A DNA stretch of 26,938 bases from an uncultured Gemella sp. (GCF_900766305.1 NZ_CAAFUZ010000043.1:1-26938), one strand, 5' to 3'; positions 7,888-15,518 are shown, counted from the first letter of the stretch. The notes: generated by a model from the letters alone, not told the origin. A program made the numbers and translations.

Positions 7888-7894
7888 ATTTTTC

Positions 7895-8140
7895 TTACTT
7901 GATACCGTATTTTTTGTTGAAACGTTCGATACGACCATCTGCTTGAGCGAATCTTTGACGCCCTGTGTAGAATGGGTGTGTATCTGAAGAGATCTCAACT
8001 TTTAATAATGGGTATGTATTTCCATCTTCCCACTCGATAGTTTCTTTAGATGGTTTAGTTGAACCACTTAAAAATTTGAAACCACTTGTAGTATCCATGA
8101 ATACAACTTTACGGTAATCTGGGTGAATTCCTTCTCTCAT
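7895..8140 (-). CDS. rpmE2: 50S ribosomal protein bL31 type B (zinc-free)
   Basis: This 81-residue L31 opens with [16 protein letters not shown] and contains [10 protein letters not shown] and [10 protein letters not shown], all typical of the type B form. It contains no cysteine, so it lacks the CxxC zinc site of type A L31. In many bacteria type B L31 replaces the zinc form under zinc limitation. No Zur box was recognisable here, so this may simply be the only L31. AAGGAG lies nine bases before the ATG. Its promoter is well formed and shares an upstream element with the rpsP promoter. Gene order rpmE-tdk-prfA-prmC is conserved in Bacillales. Confidence 0.96.
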   Translation of the reverse strand: MREGIHPDYRKVVFMDTTSGFKFLSGSTKPSKETIEWEDGNTYPLLKVEISSDTHPFYTGRQRFAQADGRIERFNKKYGIK

Positions 8141-8212
8141 TATTATCGTCTCCTTCTGCCCTGAACGCTTTTAATACGAACAGAGTTATTTTTCAGTGAG
8201 TTAATCACATAC
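8141..8212 (-). promoter_or_regulatory. rpmE2 5' leader with possible hairpins
   Basis: The predicted 5' UTR is about 70 bases. On the mRNA strand it contains the hairpin GTGA-TTAAC-TCAC and a second pairing, CTGAA with TTCAG, that closes just upstream of the Shine-Dalgarno. A segment TCTG could alternatively pair with CAGA next to that site. This would suit an autogenous L31 leader, but no folding was computed. Confidence 0.35.
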
Positions 8213-8218
8213 CTACTT

Positions 8219-8247
8219 ATTATAAATAATATTCTAAAAAAAATCAA
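8219..8247 (-). promoter_or_regulatory. rpmE2 promoter
   Basis: Minus-strand TTGATT (8247-8242), 17 bases, TATAAT (8224-8219). Bases just upstream read AAAAGTAC, as in the rpsP promoter (AAAAGTAT). Confidence 0.75.
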
Positions 8248-8265
8248 GTACTTTTACTAATATTT

Positions 8266-8284
8266 GTAAACTTTTTTTGTTGAC
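8266..8284. promoter_or_regulatory. A-tract palindrome upstream of the rpmE2 promoter
   Basis: GTAAAC-T7-GTTGAC on the plus strand, one mismatch from a perfect palindrome. It lies 18 bases upstream of the rpmE2 -35. A near copy (11105-11123) stands at the same distance from the rpsP -35. Confidence 0.6.
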
Positions 8285-8314
8285 ACCCTTATATATTTTT
8301 TAACAATTATAAAC

Positions 8315-8340
8315 AAAGATACACATTGTTATTTCATATT
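8315..8340. repeat. 26-base repeat, copy 1
   Basis: AAAGATACACATTGTTAT then TTCATATT; 23 of 26 bases match 15493-15518 in the clpX promoter region. It lies between the binding-protein terminator and the rpmE2 upstream element. Confidence 0.5.
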
Positions 8341-8349
8341 ACAAAAAAT

Positions 8350-8405
8350 GGGAGTGACTCAATAAAATCTTATTTCTCAGAAATCATGATGTTTGAGTCA
8401 TTCCC
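8350..8405 (-). terminator. terminator of the ABC importer operon (repeat hairpin, copy 1)
   Basis: Arms GGGAGTGACTCAA and TTGAGTCATTCCC pair with one G-U, with an inner ATTTC/GAAAT stem, and on the minus strand are followed by ATTTTTTG. It sits eight bases after the binding-protein stop. Its sequence is closely related to the hairpin at 11220-11274. Confidence 0.85.
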
Positions 8406-8413
8406 AAATATTA

Positions 8414-9250
8414 TTATTTACTTTTTAGTTCTTCAGTTGCAACATCTTCTCCGAACCATTTATTAGAAATCTCTTGAAATTTACCTTCTTTATACATTTC
8501 ATAAAATGCTTCATTAATTTTATTAACAAGTGTTACATCTGCTTTTCTAGCTCCGACTGCAAAAGCCTCACTATCGAATCCAGCATTTAAAATATCAAAG
8601 TTTTCTAATTTGTTTTGTTGTTTTAAATAATAGTTCGCATACACTCTATCGATTAATAATGCATCTATTCTATCATTTTCTAAGTCAATTAAAGCTTCAT
8701 TGAAACTCTCGTACTGAGTAGCATCATTATTCTTCACAATATTTTTAAGAACCTCAGGATTCTCATTAAAAGTATCGTATCCAGATGAACCATTTTGAGC
8801 ACCTAGAACCTTATCTTTTAAGTCTGTTACATTTTTAATACCTTTAGATTTCTTTACAACTACAACCTGTTCATTTACCATATACTGCTTAGTAAATTGC
8901 ACGACAGCTTCTCTTTCTGCAGTTTTCGAATATCCATTCCAAATTAAATCTATATTCCCATTCTTTAATTCTGTTTCTTTTAAATCCCAGTTTATAGCTT
9001 GCCACTGCACCTTAATTCCGTACTTTTCAAATACTGAATTTGCTAAATCTATATCAAAACCTACATTTTTACCACTCTTATCCTGGAATCCCATAGGTAC
9101 AAATGTGTTGTCAAAACCAATAATAATTTTCCTATCTTGTTGAAAATCATTCCAATTATCTTTTTTAGGCTTATCTTTCCCTCCAGAAGCACAACCCGTA
9201 ATTATCAAAACTGTAATAACAAGTGTTAGAAAGAATTTTAATTTTCTCAT
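8414..9250 (-). CDS. amino-acid ABC transporter substrate-binding lipoprotein
   Basis: This extracellular binding protein feeds an amino acid to the permease encoded upstream. It has 278 residues with a signal peptide and the lipobox ITGC (17-20), so C20 is lipidated. The mature part is a family 3 solute-binding protein: the opening strand IIGFDNTFVPMGFQD, the GFDIDLANSVFEKYG segment, the ligand arginine region YSKTAERE, and the hinge-like LKDKVLGAQNGSSGYD. This family binds polar amino acids such as glutamine, cystine, arginine or histidine; the exact ligand cannot be read from sequence. It is last in the permease-ATPase-binding protein operon, 11 bases after the ATPase gene, with an AGAGGTG site before its ATG. 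Confidence 0.92.
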   Translation of the reverse strand: MRKLKFFLTLVITVLIITGCASGGKDKPKKDNWNDFQQDRKIIIGFDNTFVPMGFQDKSGKNVGFDIDLANSVFEKYGIKVQWQAINWDLKETELKNGNIDLIWNGYSKTAEREAVVQFTKQYMVNEQVVVVKKSKGIKNVTDLKDKVLGAQNGSSGYDTFNENPEVLKNIVKNNDATQYESFNEALIDLENDRIDALLIDRVYANYYLKQQNKLENFDILNAGFDSEAFAVGARKADVTLVNKINEAFYEMYKEGKFQEISNKWFGEDVATEELKSK

Positions 9251-9261
9251 TTAATCACCTC

Positions 9262-9891
9262 TTATTTCGGTTCTACTTTCAGAATGCTATCTGCAATATT
9301 TTCAGCAAACTGCAAATCATGCGTTACAACAATTTGTGTAATACCAAGCTCTCTATTTTTAAGTATCAACTTCTCTACTTCTAATCTTAATTCAGGATCC
9401 AATGCACTTGTCGGTTCATCATAACCTATAATTTTTGGTTCTATCATCATGGCACGAGCTAATGCAACACGCTGTTTTTGTCCACCAGATAACGAAATTG
9501 GATAATTATTAATCTGTTTCTCTAATCCAAGTTTTTCTAACAGTTTAATCGCTTTGTTCTCAGCATCATTTTTTGCCATATTCATAGTTTTAATTGGAGA
9601 TAAAACCAGATTTTCTAGGACAGTAAGATGAGGGAAAAGCTGAAAATCTTGGAATACAAAACCTAAAAGATTTCTTTTTTCCAATTCATCAATCGGAAGA
9701 TTCTCACCATTATAAATGATTTCACCAGAGTCTATTTTTTCAAGACCAGCTAACATTCTTAATAGTGTTGTTTTTCCACCACCAGAAGGACCAACTATCG
9801 CTAAAATTTTATTTTCTTCTACAGTTAAATTAAAATCTGAAAGTATTTGTCTATCTTTGAATTTTTTACTAATATTTTTTAATTCTAACAT
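9262..9891 (-). CDS. amino-acid ABC transporter ATPase
   Basis: This 209-residue ATPase drives the importer. All motifs are intact: Walker A GPSGGGKTT at 34-42, Q-loop Q81 (FQDFQLFPHLTVLEN), signature LSGGQ at 134-138, Walker B with IIGYDEPTSALD from 154, and switch histidine H191 (VVTHDLQFAENIAD). It is shorter than the usual 240 residues because the C-terminal tail is trimmed, a variation also seen in other amino-acid importers. The ATG has AGGAGG located within the last codons of the permease gene, whose stop ends three bases before it, so the two are coupled. Confidence 0.95.
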   Translation of the reverse strand: MLELKNISKKFKDRQILSDFNLTVEENKILAIVGPSGGGKTTLLRMLAGLEKIDSGEIIYNGENLPIDELEKRNLLGFVFQDFQLFPHLTVLENLVLSPIKTMNMAKNDAENKAIKLLEKLGLEKQINNYPISLSGGQKQRVALARAMMIEPKIIGYDEPTSALDPELRLEVEKLILKNRELGITQIVVTHDLQFAENIADSILKVEPK

Positions 9892-9894
9892 ACA

Positions 9895-10539
9895 TTACCT
9901 CCTGTCATAATTATAACGTTTTTCTACTTGTTTAGATACAATTGTTACAATACCTATTAAGATTAAATATATTGCCCCCGCAACAAACATTGGCAATAAA
10001 CTAGCATCTCTATTTGCAGCAGTTCTACTTGCTAATATTAGATCACTAATTCCTAATGCATAAACTAAAGATGTATCCTTAACAAGACTCATTATTTCAT
10101 TAAATACACTAGGTAGCACGATTTTTATTACTTGCGGTAAAATAACATATCTAATTGTCTGAAATTGAGTAAATTTCAATACCTTAGCTGCCTCATATTG
10201 ACCTTTAGGTATTGATTCAATACCTCCACGGAAAATCTCTGCAAAATAAGCTGCATAGTTTAACGTAAATGCGATTATTGCAGCAGGTAATCTATCGAAT
10301 CTTATTCCCACAGATGGTAATACATAATAGATAAAAATCAATTGTAGTAACAACGGCGTACCACGCATAATCCATATATAGATATTAATAAAGTAATTTA
10401 ATAATTTAATATTAAAGCGCATAATAAACGCTATTACTACACCTAACGGAATCGATAATACTAAAACTAGAAAAAACACTTCTAATGTTATAAGTGCACC
10501 ATTCATCAGACTAGGTAATATTTCTATTAAATATTCCAT
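9895..10539 (-). CDS. amino-acid ABC transporter permease (HisM/GlnP family)
   Basis: This 214-residue membrane protein forms the channel of the importer, probably as a homodimer because only one permease gene is present. Several hydrophobic segments are visible (about 13-40, 48-75, 85-100, 130-155 and 185-208). The cytoplasmic EAA loop that contacts the ATPase begins at 116 (QYEAAKVLKFTQFQTIRYV); its usual glycine is replaced in the KFTQF stretch. The conserved AEIFRGGIESIPKGQ stands at 100-114. It opens the operon. AGGAGG precedes the ATG, and an extended -10 promoter and a palindrome lie in the leader. Confidence 0.94.
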   Translation of the reverse strand: MEYLIEILPSLMNGALITLEVFFLVLVLSIPLGVVIAFIMRFNIKLLNYFINIYIWIMRGTPLLLQLIFIYYVLPSVGIRFDRLPAAIIAFTLNYAAYFAEIFRGGIESIPKGQYEAAKVLKFTQFQTIRYVILPQVIKIVLPSVFNEIMSLVKDTSLVYALGISDLILASRTAANRDASLLPMFVAGAIYLILIGIVTIVSKQVEKRYNYDRR

Positions 10540-10567
10540 ATATTATCCTCCTTTTATATTAATTTGT

Positions 10568-10587
10568 TTTCATTACTAATAATGAAA
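10568..10587. promoter_or_regulatory. palindrome in the leader of the ABC importer operon
   Basis: TTTCATTA-CTAA-TAATGAAA, a perfect 8-bp inverted repeat about 20 bases downstream of the probable transcription start and 20 bases upstream of the Shine-Dalgarno. It could be a repressor site or a weak mRNA hairpin. Confidence 0.45.
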
Positions 10588-10614
10588 TTGGTTGTTTTAA
10601 AAATTTTATATTTA

Positions 10615-10623
10615 ATTATAGCA
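10615..10623 (-). promoter_or_regulatory. extended -10 promoter of the ABC importer operon
   Basis: Minus-strand TGCTATAAT. The -35 position falls in the T run of the rpsP terminator (TTTTTG) and is poor, so the TGn extension probably carries the promoter. Confidence 0.6.
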
Positions 10624-10633
10624 TAATTTTTAT

Positions 10634-10662
10634 AAAACAAAAACCCCTTATTAACTAAGGGG
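10634..10662 (-). terminator. rpsP terminator
   Basis: Minus-strand stem CCCCTTA/TAAGGGG with loop GTTAA, followed by TTTTTGTTTT, 12 bases after the rpsP stop. Confidence 0.9.
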
Positions 10663-10673
10663 CTAAATATATA

Positions 10674-10946
10674 TTATTTATTTAATTTTGAATCGTGGAA
10701 TTTTTTCATAATTCCTTCTTTTGATAATAAACTTCTAACTGTGTCAGAAGGTTGAGCTCCATTACCTAACCATTTTAATGCTAACTCTTCATCGATTTTA
10801 ACTTCTGCTGGTTCTTTAACAGCATTGTAAGTACCGATAGTTTCGATAGAACGTCCATCACGTGGAGATCTTGAATCAGCAACAACGATACGGTAGAAAG
10901 GTGATTTTTTAGCACCTAATCTTTTTAAACGGATTTTTACTGCCAT
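10674..10946 (-). CDS. rpsP: 30S ribosomal protein bS16
   Basis: This 90-residue S16 opens with [20 protein letters not shown], followed by [21 protein letters not shown], the hallmark of the family. S16 helps assemble the 5' domain of the small subunit. It stands alone between its own promoter and terminator, unlike the ffh-rpsP-rimM-trmD cluster of many Firmicutes. AAGGAG lies seven to eight bases before the ATG. The roughly 105-base leader holds an 11-bp inverted repeat ending just upstream of the ribosome binding site. The promoter shares an upstream palindrome with rpmE2, so the two ribosomal genes may be coregulated. Confidence 0.97.
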   Translation of the reverse strand: MAVKIRLKRLGAKKSPFYRIVVADSRSPRDGRSIETIGTYNAVKEPAEVKIDEELALKWLGNGAQPSDTVRSLLSKEGIMKKFHDSKLNK

Positions 10947-10963
10947 GTTTGTACTCCTTATGT

Positions 10964-11025
10964 TTCAACTTTTTTATTAATTTTATGTGTGTGTGTTTAT
11001 GAAGTGTTTTAATGAAAAAGTTGAA
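10964..11025 (-). promoter_or_regulatory. rpsP leader inverted repeat next to the ribosome binding site
   Basis: Arms TTCAACTTTTT (10964-10974) and AAAAAGTTGAA (11015-11025) are perfect 11-bp complements with a 40-base loop that includes a (TG)5 tract. In the mRNA the stem would end a few bases upstream of AAGGAG, where it could affect translation. Confidence 0.5.
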
Positions 11026-11057
11026 TCTATAACGCTAAGTTTTCTAAGCTAGATATT

Positions 11058-11086
11058 ATTCTAACATTAAACTAAAAGTATGTCAA
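11058..11086 (-). promoter_or_regulatory. rpsP promoter
   Basis: Minus-strand consensus TTGACA (11086-11081), 17 bases, TAGAAT (11063-11058). It gives a leader of about 105 bases. Confidence 0.8.
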
Positions 11087-11104
11087 TACTTTTCGGTGAA
11101 AAAT

Positions 11105-11123
11105 GTCAACTTTTTTTGTTGAC
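11105..11123. promoter_or_regulatory. A-tract palindrome upstream of the rpsP promoter
   Basis: GTCAAC-T7-GTTGAC on the plus strand, a perfect palindrome around a seven-base tract, 18 bases upstream of the rpsP -35. A near copy lies at 8266-8284. A terminator role is unlikely because no gene ends nearby and the T run is in the loop. Confidence 0.65.
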
Positions 11124-11219
11124 TCACCTAAACCTTATTATAACAGGTTTATTTTAACATGTAAAGATAAAATATTTATAAATATTTTACCTCTATCGCC
11201 CTATTAACAATAAAAAATA

Positions 11220-11274
11220 AGAAGTGACTCAACAAAATTGATTTCCACGAAATCACGATTTTTGAATCACCTCT
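11220..11274 (-). terminator. terminator of clpX-lon-engB (repeat hairpin, copy 2)
   Basis: Arms AGAAGTGACTCAA and TTGAATCACCTCT (two mismatches) with the inner stem GATTTC/GAAATC; the minus strand continues into ATTTTTTATT. It lies 17 bases after the engB stop. It aligns along its length with 8350-8405, especially in AGTGACTCAA, AAAAT, GAAATCA, GAT and TTTGA. Confidence 0.75.
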
Positions 11275-11291
11275 CATCTATATTTCAAATT

Positions 11292-11888
11292 TTAATCTTC
11301 TAATACTTTAGCAATTTCACTAAGTACTTGATCTTTACCTATTTTAGTAACCGAAGAAAATGGAATAATCGCCATATTGTTCGTTAGGTCTAATTCTCGT
11401 TTTATAATCCCCGTATTTTTAGCCAATTCATTTTTTGATATTTTATCAATTTTTGTCATAACGATTACGAATGGTATCTCATAGTAATTTAAAAATTCAT
11501 TCATCTCAATATCATCTTGAGAAGGCTTATGTCTACTATCTATTAAGTGTAATACAAATCCAAGGTTTTCACTATTAGTAAAATACTCAACTATCATATC
11601 ATATAGTTTTTCTTTTTCAGGTTTTGATAATTTTGCATATCCATATCCCGGTACGTCTACTAGGACTACTTGATCATTCACATCAAAAAAGTTTAGTGTT
11701 CGAGTTTTCCCTGGTTTAGAAGAAACACGAGCATAGTTTTTTCTTTCTAAAATTGTATTAATAAAAGATGATTTCCCAACGTTTGAACGACCACACATCG
11801 CAACTTCTGGTTTATCATGTTCTGGATATTGTTTTTTTGATACAGCACTTATAAGTAAATCTACATTATGTGTATTTAACTTTTTCAT
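11292..11888 (-). CDS. engB: ribosome biogenesis GTPase EngB/YsxC
   Basis: EngB is an essential GTPase in assembly of the large ribosomal subunit. The 198-residue protein has the G1 P-loop GRSNVGKS at 33-40, the G2 threonines in KTRTLNF (T62, T64), G3 DVPG at 78-81 (DVPGYGYAKLS), and G4 TKID at 145-148. Length is normal. The gene starts two bases after the lon stop, and its GGAGA site lies within the end of lon, so it is coupled. The clpX-lon-engB order matches Bacillus. The operon ends at the repeat hairpin just downstream. Confidence 0.97.
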   Translation of the reverse strand: MKKLNTHNVDLLISAVSKKQYPEHDKPEVAMCGRSNVGKSSFINTILERKNYARVSSKPGKTRTLNFFDVNDQVVLVDVPGYGYAKLSKPEKEKLYDMIVEYFTNSENLGFVLHLIDSRHKPSQDDIEMNEFLNYYEIPFVIVMTKIDKISKNELAKNTGIIKRELDLTNNMAIIPFSSVTKIGKDQVLSEIAKVLED

Positions 11889-11890
11889 TA

Positions 11891-14188
11891 TTATTCTCCA
11901 AATACTATTTTAAACACTTCTTGAATATTATCTACTGTGTGAATAGTTAATTTTTCAAGAACTTCTTCAGGTATGTCAATTAAATCTTTTTTGTTCTTAG
12001 TTGGAATAATAATAGTATTAATATTCATTTTTTCAGAACTTAAGATTTTCTCTTTAACCCCACCGATTGGTAGTACTTTACCATGTAGAGTCATCTCTCC
12101 AGTCATCGCAATGTTATTATCAACAGGCTTTTTAGTTAAAGCTGAATATACTGAAGTAGTAATCGTAATACCTGCTGATGGACCATCTTTAGGAACTGCT
12201 CCTTCTGGAACATGTAGATGTATATCAATTTCTGAGAAATTAACACCTTCAATTTCTAGTTTTTCTGCATTAGAGCGTAAGAATGATATAGCCATTTGAG
12301 CTGATTCTTTCATTACATCACCTAGTTTACCAGTAAGGATAATTTTACCTGTACCTTTTGAGATACTCGTTTCGATCTCCAATGTATCTCCACCAACTAC
12401 TGTATACGCTAATCCATTAACTAATCCAATCTCTGGTTTTACATTCTTATCTTTACCACTATACTTTTCAGGACCAGCAAAATCTTCTAGATTATTAACT
12501 CCAACTTTAATTTTTTCTTCACCTTGAAGAACTTTCAAAGCAGCTTTTCTACAGATAGCTCCGAAAACGCGCTCTAAGTTCCTTACTCCCGCTTCATACG
12601 TATAACCATTAATTATTTTATTAATGGCTTGTTTACTGAAAGTAATTTGTCCTTTTTTCAGACCATTCTCTTTAATTTGACGTGGAATTAAATATTTAGC
12701 AGCAATATTTTCTTTTTCTTTAATTGTATATGATTCTAATTCGATAACTTCCATTCTATCTCTAAGCGGTGCTGGAATTAAACTTAGGTTATTTGCTGTA
12801 GCAATAAATAGAACTTTTGATAAATCAAAAGGAATATCTAGATAGTGATCCACAAACTCATTGTTTTGTGCAGGATCAATTACTTCTAGCATCGCAGCTG
12901 CTGGATCCCCTTTAATATCAGATGCCATTTTATCAATTTCATCTAATAATATTACAGGATTCTTAGTTTTAATTTTTTTCAGCGACTGAATGATTTTACC
13001 TGGTAATGCACCTAGATATGTTCTTCTATGTCCACGAATTTCAGCTTCATCATGAACCCCTCCTAGAGAAATACGTACAAAACTTCTTCCCATAGAAGCG
13101 GCAATTGACTTAGCTAATGAACTCTTACCAACGCCCGGAGGTCCTGATAAACATAATATTGGTGACTTCATGTCATCACGTAACTTCTTAACAGCCAAGA
13201 ACTCTAAAATTCTTTCTTTTATTTTCTCTAGACCATAATGATCTTCATTAAGAATTTTCTCAGCATTTTTTATATCTATTTCATCTGCTGTTAATGTGTT
13301 CCAAGGTAAAGCAATAACAGTATCCAAATATGTTCTTATAATCGAGTGTTCTGGACTCATAACAGGTGTTTTTTCTAAACGATCTACTTCTTTTAATAAT
13401 ACTGCTTTATCTTCCTCAGATAAATCAATTTCATTAATCGCCTGACGAATTTTTTCAATATCATCATCTTCAGGTGAAATTTGTCTTAGTTCATCTTGAA
13501 CTACTTTCATCTGTTCACGTAAAAAGTATTCTTTCTGTTGATTATCTATATTTGTACGAACTTTTTCATCAATTTCTCGTTTAAAACTATTACCAACTAA
13601 GAATGCTTCTAGACTTCTATTTAAGAATATTGCTTTTTTCTCTAAATCTAGTAAAAATAATACTCTTTGTTTTAGCATTTTATCAATTGGGAAGAATTTA
13701 ATATTTTTATTAATGAATTTTTCTAAATCGTCAGTTTTATAGTAATCTATATCAAAGTTTTCTCTTTTTAAATAACTTTCAAACTTTGTTTTAATGCTGT
13801 TTAATAACCCTTCTTTATCAAATCCATTATCCACAACTTCTCTTATATTGATATCTAAGTGCTCTACAAGATTATTGTTATACACTCCACTTTTAACCTC
13901 AGCTATACCATAGCAGTGATATTCATATTTTTTATTTTTTTTATCAATTGTAAGTTGACCATATGTCCCAAAGAAAACATTGAACCCATCACTATCAAAT
14001 ACATCCTCTTCAGAAAATGAATCATCATAGCTATCAATTGGTTTTCTCTTATACGTTACAAAAACTGGAATCTTATCTTTTTTTACAGTTTTTATCGTTT
14101 TTAAAAATTTTTTGTCCGTTACATCTATTGTATAAGTATTAGACGGAAAGAATAAATCTCTATTCTCTAATAAATAATATTTTGTCAA
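11891..14188 (-). CDS. lon: ATP-dependent protease Lon
   Basis: Lon unfolds and degrades damaged and regulatory proteins as a homohexamer. The 765-residue protein is of LonA type, close to the 774 of Bacillus. It has an N-terminal substrate domain (about 1-200), a helical linker, the AAA+ motor with Walker A GPPGVGKS at 349-356 and Walker B VILLDEIDKM, and a C-terminal serine-lysine protease domain with S671 in DGPSAGIT and K712 in GGVKEKI. The N-terminal domain diverges more from other Lon proteins than the motor and protease do. It follows clpX after 22 bases and precedes engB by two, so both quality-control proteases are in one transcription unit. Confidence 0.97.
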   Translation of the reverse strand: MTKYYLLENRDLFFPSNTYTIDVTDKKFLKTIKTVKKDKIPVFVTYKRKPIDSYDDSFSEEDVFDSDGFNVFFGTYGQLTIDKKNKKYEYHCYGIAEVKSGVYNNNLVEHLDINIREVVDNGFDKEGLLNSIKTKFESYLKRENFDIDYYKTDDLEKFINKNIKFFPIDKMLKQRVLFLLDLEKKAIFLNRSLEAFLVGNSFKREIDEKVRTNIDNQQKEYFLREQMKVVQDELRQISPEDDDIEKIRQAINEIDLSEEDKAVLLKEVDRLEKTPVMSPEHSIIRTYLDTVIALPWNTLTADEIDIKNAEKILNEDHYGLEKIKERILEFLAVKKLRDDMKSPILCLSGPPGVGKSSLAKSIAASMGRSFVRISLGGVHDEAEIRGHRRTYLGALPGKIIQSLKKIKTKNPVILLDEIDKMASDIKGDPAAAMLEVIDPAQNNEFVDHYLDIPFDLSKVLFIATANNLSLIPAPLRDRMEVIELESYTIKEKENIAAKYLIPRQIKENGLKKGQITFSKQAINKIINGYTYEAGVRNLERVFGAICRKAALKVLQGEEKIKVGVNNLEDFAGPEKYSGKDKNVKPEIGLVNGLAYTVVGGDTLEIETSISKGTGKIILTGKLGDVMKESAQMAISFLRSNAEKLEIEGVNFSEIDIHLHVPEGAVPKDGPSAGITITTSVYSALTKKPVDNNIAMTGEMTLHGKVLPIGGVKEKILSSEKMNINTIIIPTKNKKDLIDIPEEVLEKLTIHTVDNIQEVFKIVFGE

Positions 14189-14210
14189 AACGAACTCCTC
14201 TCTAACCTAT

Positions 14211-15419
14211 TTATTTTAAAATTGGTTTTGTTTTATTAATTACATTATCACGTGTTACCGTGCATGTTTTAATATCTTTTTTACTTGGAATTTCAAACAT
14301 TACATCTAAAAGCAGCTCTTCGATAATAGAACGTAAGCCTCGAGCTCCTGTTTTTCTCTTAATCGATTCTTTAGCAATTTCTTCTAACGCTTCTTTTTCA
14401 AATACTAGTTTTACTCCATCAAGTTCAAATAAATATTCATATTGTTTAACTACCGAATTCTTAGGCTCAGTTAAAACTCTTACTAAATCTTTTTCATCAA
14501 GTTCTTCCAGATAGCAAACGACAGGAATACGCCCTATAAATTCTGGAATCATACCAAACTTAACTAGATCTTCATGTTTTACTTTAGAAATGATATCCTC
14601 ATTGTCATTTAACTCATCACTCTTAGAAAAACCAATAACTTTTTCCCCAAGACGACGTTTAATGATTTCTTCAATACCTGAGAATGCACCCCCAATGATG
14701 AATAGTATGTTCTTCGTATTTATTTTTATCATTTCTTCACCTGGGTGTTTTCTTCCTCCTTGTGGCGGAACACTAGCAACAGTACCTTCTAAAATTTTAA
14801 GAAGAGCTTGTTGAACACCTTCCCCAGAAACATCACGAGTTATTGAAACATTCTCACCTTTTTTAGCGATTTTATCAATCTCATCGATATAGATAATACC
14901 TTTTTCAGCTCTTTCTATATCATAATTTGCACTCTGAATAAGTCGAAGAAGAATATTCTCAACATCTTCACCTACATATCCTGCTTCTGTTAATGTAGTT
15001 GCATCAGAAATTGCAAAAGGTACATCAAGCATCTTCGCTAATGTTTGAGCAATTAATGTTTTCCCTGATCCTGTGCTACCTATTAAAGCAATATTACTCT
15101 TTTGTAATTCAATATCATTATTTTCTTTAGCTATAATTCTTTTATAATGATTATAAACAGCTACAGCTACAGATTTTTTAGCTTTATCCTGACTAATTAC
15201 ATACTCATTTAAATGTTCCATGATTTTTTGAGGTTCTAATAACTTAAATACTGGTTTATTTTTCGCATTTCTATAGTCAATTTCTTCTTCGATTATATCT
15301 GAGCATAAATCAACGCACTCATCACAAATAAATACGTCATTCCCAGCAATCATTTTAAAAACTTCGTTAGTATTTTTTCCACAAAATGAACATCTTACTT
15401 CATCTTTATTTTTAACCAT
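14211..15419 (-). CDS. clpX: ATP-dependent Clp protease ATP-binding subunit ClpX
   Basis: ClpX recognises and unfolds substrates and feeds them to ClpP. With the start chosen here it has 402 residues. The zinc-binding domain has C10, C13, C32 and C35. Walker A is GSTGSGKT at 114-121 and Walker B IIYIDEID at 175-182. The ClpP-docking loop IGF is at 262-264. An ATG 15 bases further upstream is in frame but lacks a Shine-Dalgarno. GAGGTG lies five bases before the chosen ATG and gives the usual N-terminus ([15 protein letters not shown]). An extended -10 promoter stands about 90 bases upstream. No CtsR or CIRCE site is visible. The gene heads clpX-lon-engB. Confidence 0.96.
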   Translation of the reverse strand: MVKNKDEVRCSFCGKNTNEVFKMIAGNDVFICDECVDLCSDIIEEEIDYRNAKNKPVFKLLEPQKIMEHLNEYVISQDKAKKSVAVAVYNHYKRIIAKENNDIELQKSNIALIGSTGSGKTLIAQTLAKMLDVPFAISDATTLTEAGYVGEDVENILLRLIQSANYDIERAEKGIIYIDEIDKIAKKGENVSITRDVSGEGVQQALLKILEGTVASVPPQGGRKHPGEEMIKINTKNILFIIGGAFSGIEEIIKRRLGEKVIGFSKSDELNDNEDIISKVKHEDLVKFGMIPEFIGRIPVVCYLEELDEKDLVRVLTEPKNSVVKQYEYLFELDGVKLVFEKEALEEIAKESIKRKTGARGLRSIIEELLLDVMFEIPSKKDIKTCTVTRDNVINKTKPILK

Positions 15420-15492
15420 AATTACACCTCGCATTATTGAACTTTTCTTATATCTTATTATCTTTTTATTATCAAATCGATATAAAGCCCAA

Positions 15493-15518
15493 AAAGATAC
15501 ACATTATTATAACATATT
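15493..15518. repeat. 26-base repeat, copy 2
   Basis: AAAGATACACATTATTAT then AACATATT; 23 of 26 bases match 8315-8340. This copy includes the clpX -10 box. Confidence 0.5.
15506..15514 (-). promoter_or_regulatory. extended -10 promoter of clpX-lon-engB
   Basis: Minus-strand TGTTATAAT, about 85 bases upstream of the clpX ATG. The -35 position (TAGAAA) is poor. Confidence 0.6.

Noticed and set aside
8141..8280. Zur box controlling the zinc-free L31
   Set aside because: No match to the TAAATCGTAAT-type palindrome; the only clear elements are the promoter and the A-tract palindrome.
10540..10640. T-box or riboswitch controlling the amino-acid importer
   Set aside because: The leader is only about 70 bases, lacks the T-box sequence and has no terminator hairpin; only a short palindrome is visible.
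10986..10996. TG dinucleotide tract as a phase-variable repeat
   Set aside because: About five units in the leader, too short for likely phase variation by slippage; noted only as part of the rpsP loop.
15420..15434. Upstream ATG for clpX, and CtsR or CIRCE heat-shock sites
   Set aside because: No Shine-Dalgarno precedes the upstream ATG. No GGTCAAA heptads or TTAGCACTC/GAGTGCTAA repeat was found between 15420 and 15664.
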